This document shows, piece by piece, positions 6,349 through 8,995 of a stretch of DNA of 8,995 nucleotides. The position numbers and the translations under genes were made by a program. Each line of letters opens with the position of its first letter. Position 1 is the stretch's first letter. This DNA is from MGNI01 sp964353875 (lineage in GTDB: Bacteria > Chloroflexota > Anaerolineae > Anaerolineales > E44-bin32), in the NCBI GenBank assembly GCA_964353875.1, contig CAYGXU010000125.1:1-8995 (forward strand), written 5' to 3'. Under the pieces are notes generated by a model. It searched no databases and was not told the origin of the DNA. It saw nothing but the letters and a program-made list of their open reading frames with translations.

Positions 6349-6362
6349 CGGCACGCGTGCCG
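6349..6362. repeat. 14-bp perfect palindrome between two minus-strand genes
   Basis: CGGCACGCGTGCCG is its own reverse complement. It lies in the 161-base gap between the phosphotransferase stop and the HisRS-like start, inside the candidate attC-like region. As a single strand it could fold into a short-looped stem. There is no T-run, so it is not an intrinsic terminator; it could equally be an operator-like site. Confidence 0.5.
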
Positions 6363-6389
6363 TAGGCTGTGAAGCAGCGGTCGTCTTCA

Positions 6390-6403
6390 CCCAAATATTG
6401 GGC
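6390..6403 (-). repeat. attC-like core after the phosphotransferase gene
   Basis: In the direction of the phosphotransferase gene, CCGCCCAAT begins 17 bases after its stop; GCCCAAT (6403-6397) is near the R'' consensus RYYYAAC. It also forms a 5-bp hairpin (CCCAA/TTGGG, three-base loop). No matching GTTRRRY end is found before the next gene, so the site is incomplete or degraded. Confidence 0.35.
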
Positions 6404-6422
6404 GGCATCTCCAATTTATGGC

Positions 6423-7442
6423 CTAACCATTTCTCAGTGTCTTATCTGACTTGTAGGCGATCTCTATTGTGTTGTTTGGCAGAAAATTAGATGTCAAATA
6501 GCGAAGCGATTGTTCTCGATCTTCACCGCCTTCATTTGTCAAAAATATTTGCTCGCAGTAGACTGCAATGTCTTGAATGATTCGTTCATAACGATAATAC
6601 GCCAACGCTATTGGATCGATCTGTGTTTGACCATAGCCCCGGTAGAACAGGGTTTCTTCTCCCTGTGGTGTATGCCTGGCACCAAACTGACCTCCGCCGA
6701 TGAACATCAAATCACGCTCTTTGGGCGCCAGGATTGGATTGTCCCAATCGACAATGTAAAGCGCGCCGTTTGCATCAGTCAGGATATTACCTGCATGAAT
6801 ATCAGAATGACACACAATGAATTCCAGGGATCGAGCCTGAAGTGCTTGAGCAAGCCGTTCAGCGCGCTCGACGAGATCGAGAATCCCAGCGCACCTGGTC
6901 TTCAAAAACGCAGCTAATTTTACTGCAACGGGGTCAGCAGAAGTGCCATCGTCAACACGCCCCAAGAACGCCTTTACGGTTTCGCGCCATTGTGGCGAAT
7001 ATATCTCCCGCTGGATATGACTGATTAGCGCCAGAGGTACTTCAATAGTGTGAATGCTTTTGAGGGCTGTGCCGAAATCGCTCCAATGATGATCAGACAG
7101 ATCAACCTCGTAACCGTTGTGACCCTCAATAAAGGGGTAAAGGATCAACTTGAAGGCCTCCAGGCTTACCCAGAGTTGCCCTGTTTTGGTTGTCAGGGGG
7201 GCGATGATCTGCACGATGCCCTGGTCGCTGAGAAATTTGGGTAACGCCACGGAAATCTTATCAAAGACGCCTCGTCTCAACTTCACAAAGTACGGCCTTT
7301 CATCGTCTGCGACGACGCGATAGACAGCCGTATTCAGATCGGCTCCGAGAGGAAGAAAAGCGACTTGGACGACAAGCAACCCATATTCATCCTGCAAATA
7401 AGCGATGATTTTTTCGTCTTGGAGATCAGGTTTTTCAAGCAT
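6423..7442 (-). CDS. aminoglycoside phosphotransferase, APH(9)/spectinomycin-phosphotransferase-like
   Basis: A 339-residue kinase of the APH/choline-kinase fold. K54 in YFVKL is the likely ATP-binding lysine; HSDIHAGN (212-219) is the catalytic loop with D214 as base and N219 for magnesium; D232 in IVDWD is the second metal ligand. Several segments match, by memory, Legionella APH(9)-Ia, which phosphorylates spectinomycin: the start MLEKPDLQDEKII, EIYSPQWRETVKAF (147-160), CHSDIHAGN, LAPKERDLMFIGGG (238-251) and YYRYERIIQDIAVY (282-295). Length is also as in APH(9). All catalytic residues appear present, so it should be active, but substrate range is unproven; homologues in environmental bacteria may act on other metabolites. 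ATG 7442 gives the family N-terminus, although the Shine-Dalgarno (AAGGAA, about 13 bases away) is weak. Flanked on both sides by attC-like repeats. Confidence 0.85.
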   Translation of the reverse strand: MLEKPDLQDEKIIAYLQDEYGLLVVQVAFLPLGADLNTAVYRVVADDERPYFVKLRRGVFDKISVALPKFLSDQGIVQIIAPLTTKTGQLWVSLEAFKLILYPFIEGHNGYEVDLSDHHWSDFGTALKSIHTIEVPLALISHIQREIYSPQWRETVKAFLGRVDDGTSADPVAVKLAAFLKTRCAGILDLVERAERLAQALQARSLEFIVCHSDIHAGNILTDANGALYIVDWDNPILAPKERDLMFIGGGQFGARHTPQGEETLFYRGYGQTQIDPIALAYYRYERIIQDIAVYCEQIFLTNEGGEDREQSLRYLTSNFLPNNTIEIAYKSDKTLRNG

Positions 7443-7497
7443 GGGTATGGGAATTTTCCTTGTTCATAAGAAAAAAATTAGGCCGGTGGCGTATGCC

Positions 7498-7623
7498 AGC
7501 CAACGTCAGCATTAGCCGTCACGCGAACTTTGCGAACGAAGACCCGTTTGAATTACCAGAACCTTCGCTGAGCCGAGGCGGCGGCTGCGCGCGCAGCGCG
7601 GTCGGCTGCATGCAGGGTTGGGC
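7498..7623 (-). repeat. attC-like element before the phosphotransferase gene
   Basis: On the minus strand it starts with GCCCAAC (7623-7617, exact R'' consensus) followed by CCTGCATGCAGCCGACC, much like the site at 642, and ends at GTTGGCT (7504-7498), one mismatch from GTTRRRY. The 126-base interval includes two perfect palindromes: CTGCATGCAG (7606-7615) and GCTGCGCGCGCAGC (7584-7597). Size, end motifs and folding potential all fit an attC site. Confidence 0.45.
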
Positions 7624-7751
7624 CGGAGCGCTCGGGTCAGATTCCCACGGTCGGATCGCAGACGGCACTGATTGAGGACCCGTTTTCCCCCATCCTGATA
7701 TGACGCATCCCAGGCGGAACGAGCTTGGTTGGCATACAGTCGGGCTGGGAA

Positions 7752-7793
7752 GCCCCAACGGTAAGCCGTTGCCTGCATCCAGCTTGTTGGGCC
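7752..7793 (-). repeat. compact attC-like element after the oxidoreductase gene
   Basis: On the minus strand GCCCAAC (7792-7786) begins 27 bases after the oxidoreductase stop and the element ends with GTTGGGG (7759-7753), so the ends can pair. An inner stem CAACGG/CCGTTG (7756-7761 with 7766-7771, loop TAAG) overlaps one end. The opening GCCCAACAAGCTGGATGCAG resembles GCCCAACAAACGTATGCAG at 642-660. Confidence 0.45.
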
Positions 7794-7819
7794 ACTTGTC
7801 TTCTATCCGTACCATTCGC

Positions 7820-8953
7820 TTAGACAAGGCCTGGAATGACCACTTCGCAACCATCGGCCATTGCCGACTCATGTGCGCAGATACCGGCAGCCGTCCAGTT
7901 GGCCGCAGTTATGGCGTCGATCCAGGGTTGCCGTTGCTCGACAATGCTTCGGACAAACTCGTGAACCATGTGCGGGTGTGATCCGTGGTGCCCTCCGCCC
8001 TGTTCAAAGGATAAATGATGTTCGTCCTTTCCGTAGACAAACCGTCTTGTGTACCGCCCGGCCGATGGCGGAAGCAAGTAGGCGCGATCGGGCGGCTGGG
8101 GGTGTTCCTCAGTCTGGCTCCTTTTCTGGCCGGGGACAATCGGACTCATGCGGAATAGCACGGGAGGTTCATTCTCCATCTGCCATTCATAGCAGGCATT
8201 TTCACCGTACACGACAAAGCTCTCCATGTACGGCCTCGCACAATGGAATAGGGAACGCGTCACCTCGGCGCATAATCCGGGTGCCTCCAGTTGGTATATC
8301 GCCGTCTCGATGGGATAAGGATTGTTATATTGTTTGCACAATTCCGCGCGCATTTCGCCAGACCCGAAACAGTGGACTTTGACGGCTCGGGTTCCCGCCA
8401 GAGCCAGCAAAGGCGCCACCGCATGGGTGGAATACCACATCGGCGGCAATCCAGCCCAATATGGTGGCCAGCACTCCATATCCTGGTAATGCGCGCCGCG
8501 AAGGAATTGGATGCGACCGAATTCACCACGGTCCCTCATTTCCTTCGCATAAAGGAATTGCCGGGTATAAACGGCTGTCTCCATCATCATATAGTTCCGT
8601 CCGGATTCGTGTGATGCGGCAATGATGGCCTTCAGATCTGCGATGTTCGTTGCCATCGGCACCGTGCAGGCGCAGTGTTTACCGGTCTTGAGCACCGCGA
8701 TAGCCTGCTGCGCATGGTCTGGAATGCCGGACACGAGATGAACCGCGTCAATTTCGTCTGACCGAATGACCTCTTCCACATCACTGAAATAGCGCTTGAT
8801 AGCGAACTGGCCGGCAGTTCTTTCCAACCGCTTGGAATTGGAGTCACAGATCGCTACCAACTGCACATCCGGATGATCCAGATAGATCGGTACAAACTCG
8901 GCCCCAAAACCGAGGCCCACAACTGCAATACGGATTTTGCCTTGCTTCGCCAT
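7820..8953 (-). CDS. Gfo/Idh/MocA-family NAD(P)-dependent oxidoreductase
   Basis: A 377-residue cytoplasmic dehydrogenase of the usual family length. Residues 7-20 (IRIAVVGLGFGAEF) form the Rossmann dinucleotide-binding motif, followed by the acidic residue of AICD (D37), which favours NAD. The catalytic lysine motif (EKP in most members) is replaced by CTVPMA (95-100); I recall this from a subgroup in planctomycetes and Chloroflexota, where activity is uncharacterised. The C-terminal domain (from about 125) contains ETAVYTRQFLY, GAHYQDMECWPPYWAG, STHAVAPLLAL and a His-rich GGGHHGSHPHMVHEF, supplying candidate catalytic histidines. Substrates are probably sugars or inositol-like polyols, but none is shown by neighbours. 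AAGGAG stands 5 bases before the ATG. An attC-like GTTGGGC lies just upstream and a GCCCAAC site just downstream. Confidence 0.9.
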   Translation of the reverse strand: MAKQGKIRIAVVGLGFGAEFVPIYLDHPDVQLVAICDSNSKRLERTAGQFAIKRYFSDVEEVIRSDEIDAVHLVSGIPDHAQQAIAVLKTGKHCACTVPMATNIADLKAIIAASHESGRNYMMMETAVYTRQFLYAKEMRDRGEFGRIQFLRGAHYQDMECWPPYWAGLPPMWYSTHAVAPLLALAGTRAVKVHCFGSGEMRAELCKQYNNPYPIETAIYQLEAPGLCAEVTRSLFHCARPYMESFVVYGENACYEWQMENEPPVLFRMSPIVPGQKRSQTEEHPQPPDRAYLLPPSAGRYTRRFVYGKDEHHLSFEQGGGHHGSHPHMVHEFVRSIVEQRQPWIDAITAANWTAAGICAHESAMADGCEVVIPGLV

Positions 8954-8958
8954 TTCAT

Positions 8959-8964
8959 CTCCTT
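8959..8964 (-). promoter_or_regulatory. ribosome binding site of the oxidoreductase
   Basis: On the minus strand AAGGAG (8964-8959) stands 5 bases before ATG 8953. It supports the chosen start. Confidence 0.75.
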
Positions 8965-8972
8965 AGCGTCGG

Positions 8973-8979
8973 GCCCAAC
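8973..8979 (-). repeat. attC-like core site (GTTGGGC) before the oxidoreductase gene
   Basis: On the minus strand GTTGGGC (8979-8973) precedes the Shine-Dalgarno by 8 bases and the start codon by 19. It matches the R' consensus exactly and is placed as the left end of a cassette would be. The rest of the element would lie beyond the window edge. Confidence 0.45.
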
Positions 8980-8995
8980 GGTATCGAGCTCAGCC

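Larger units (their letters stand above)
7443..7819. other. 377-base intergenic region rich in inverted repeats
   Basis: No credible gene is seen. It contains two attC-like elements (7498-7623 and 7752-7793) and, between them, about 130 bases without recognisable content. A weak promoter is conceivable for the phosphotransferase on the minus strand (TTGGCT 7503-7498, 17-base spacer, TAATTT 7480-7475), but neither box is good. Confidence 0.5.

Noticed and set aside
7820..8382. Plus-strand open frames opposite the oxidoreductase (for example 7861-8382)
   Set aside because: Low-complexity Arg/Ser-rich products antisense to a gene with an intact Rossmann motif and ribosome binding site.
1..8995. 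Recoding of TGA as tryptophan or glycine throughout (codes 4 or 25)
   Set aside because: TGA ends three genes at family-typical positions (386, 633, 1636), so it is a normal stop in this organism.
1..8995. CRISPR array, tRNA, rRNA, insertion sequence or integrase
   Set aside because: No regularly spaced direct repeats, no tRNA-like cloverleaf or rRNA sequence, and no transposase or tyrosine recombinase frame were seen on either strand.

Overview
The window reads as chromosomal DNA of an uncultured Chloroflexota bacterium (Anaerolineae-like). This rests on gene families I recognise from memory, on moderately GC-rich sequence, and on short GCCCAAC/GTTGGGC repeats around the genes; no ribosomal or other phylogenetic marker is present. 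The standard genetic code is the simplest reading: TGA, TAA and TAG all end recognisable genes here.

Left half, plus strand: a two-gene unit of small conserved proteins (155-388, broken by one in-frame TGA, and 396-635); a class I SAM methyltransferase (874-1638), full length except for two consecutive in-frame TGA codons; and a large lipoprotein (1895-3958) made of two different beta-propellers. Centre (about 3960-5140): a stretch of decayed sequence with an 82%-identical copy of the methyltransferase 3' end, a possible cyclopropane-synthase-like scrap on the minus strand, and the N-terminal part of an acyltransferase-3 pseudogene on the minus strand. Right half, minus strand: a stand-alone protein with HisRS-like motifs (5278-6261), an APH(9)/spectinomycin-phosphotransferase-like kinase (6423-7442), and a Gfo/Idh/MocA oxidoreductase (7820-8953).

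The intact genes do not form a pathway. What links them is punctuation. Most genes are preceded in their own direction by GTTGGGC or a close variant, and followed by GCCCAAC or GCCCAAT plus inverted repeats. This is the layout expected of integron-type cassettes (attC R' before a gene, R'' after it), with two runs pointing towards each other and meeting in the degraded centre. No integrase gene is visible. The attC reading is an inference from core-site matches and hand-found stems.

The observations I would check first are: the TGA-TGA pair in an otherwise intact methyltransferase (selenocysteine or other recoding versus decay), the attC-like punctuation, and the APH(9)-like gene sitting inside such punctuation.
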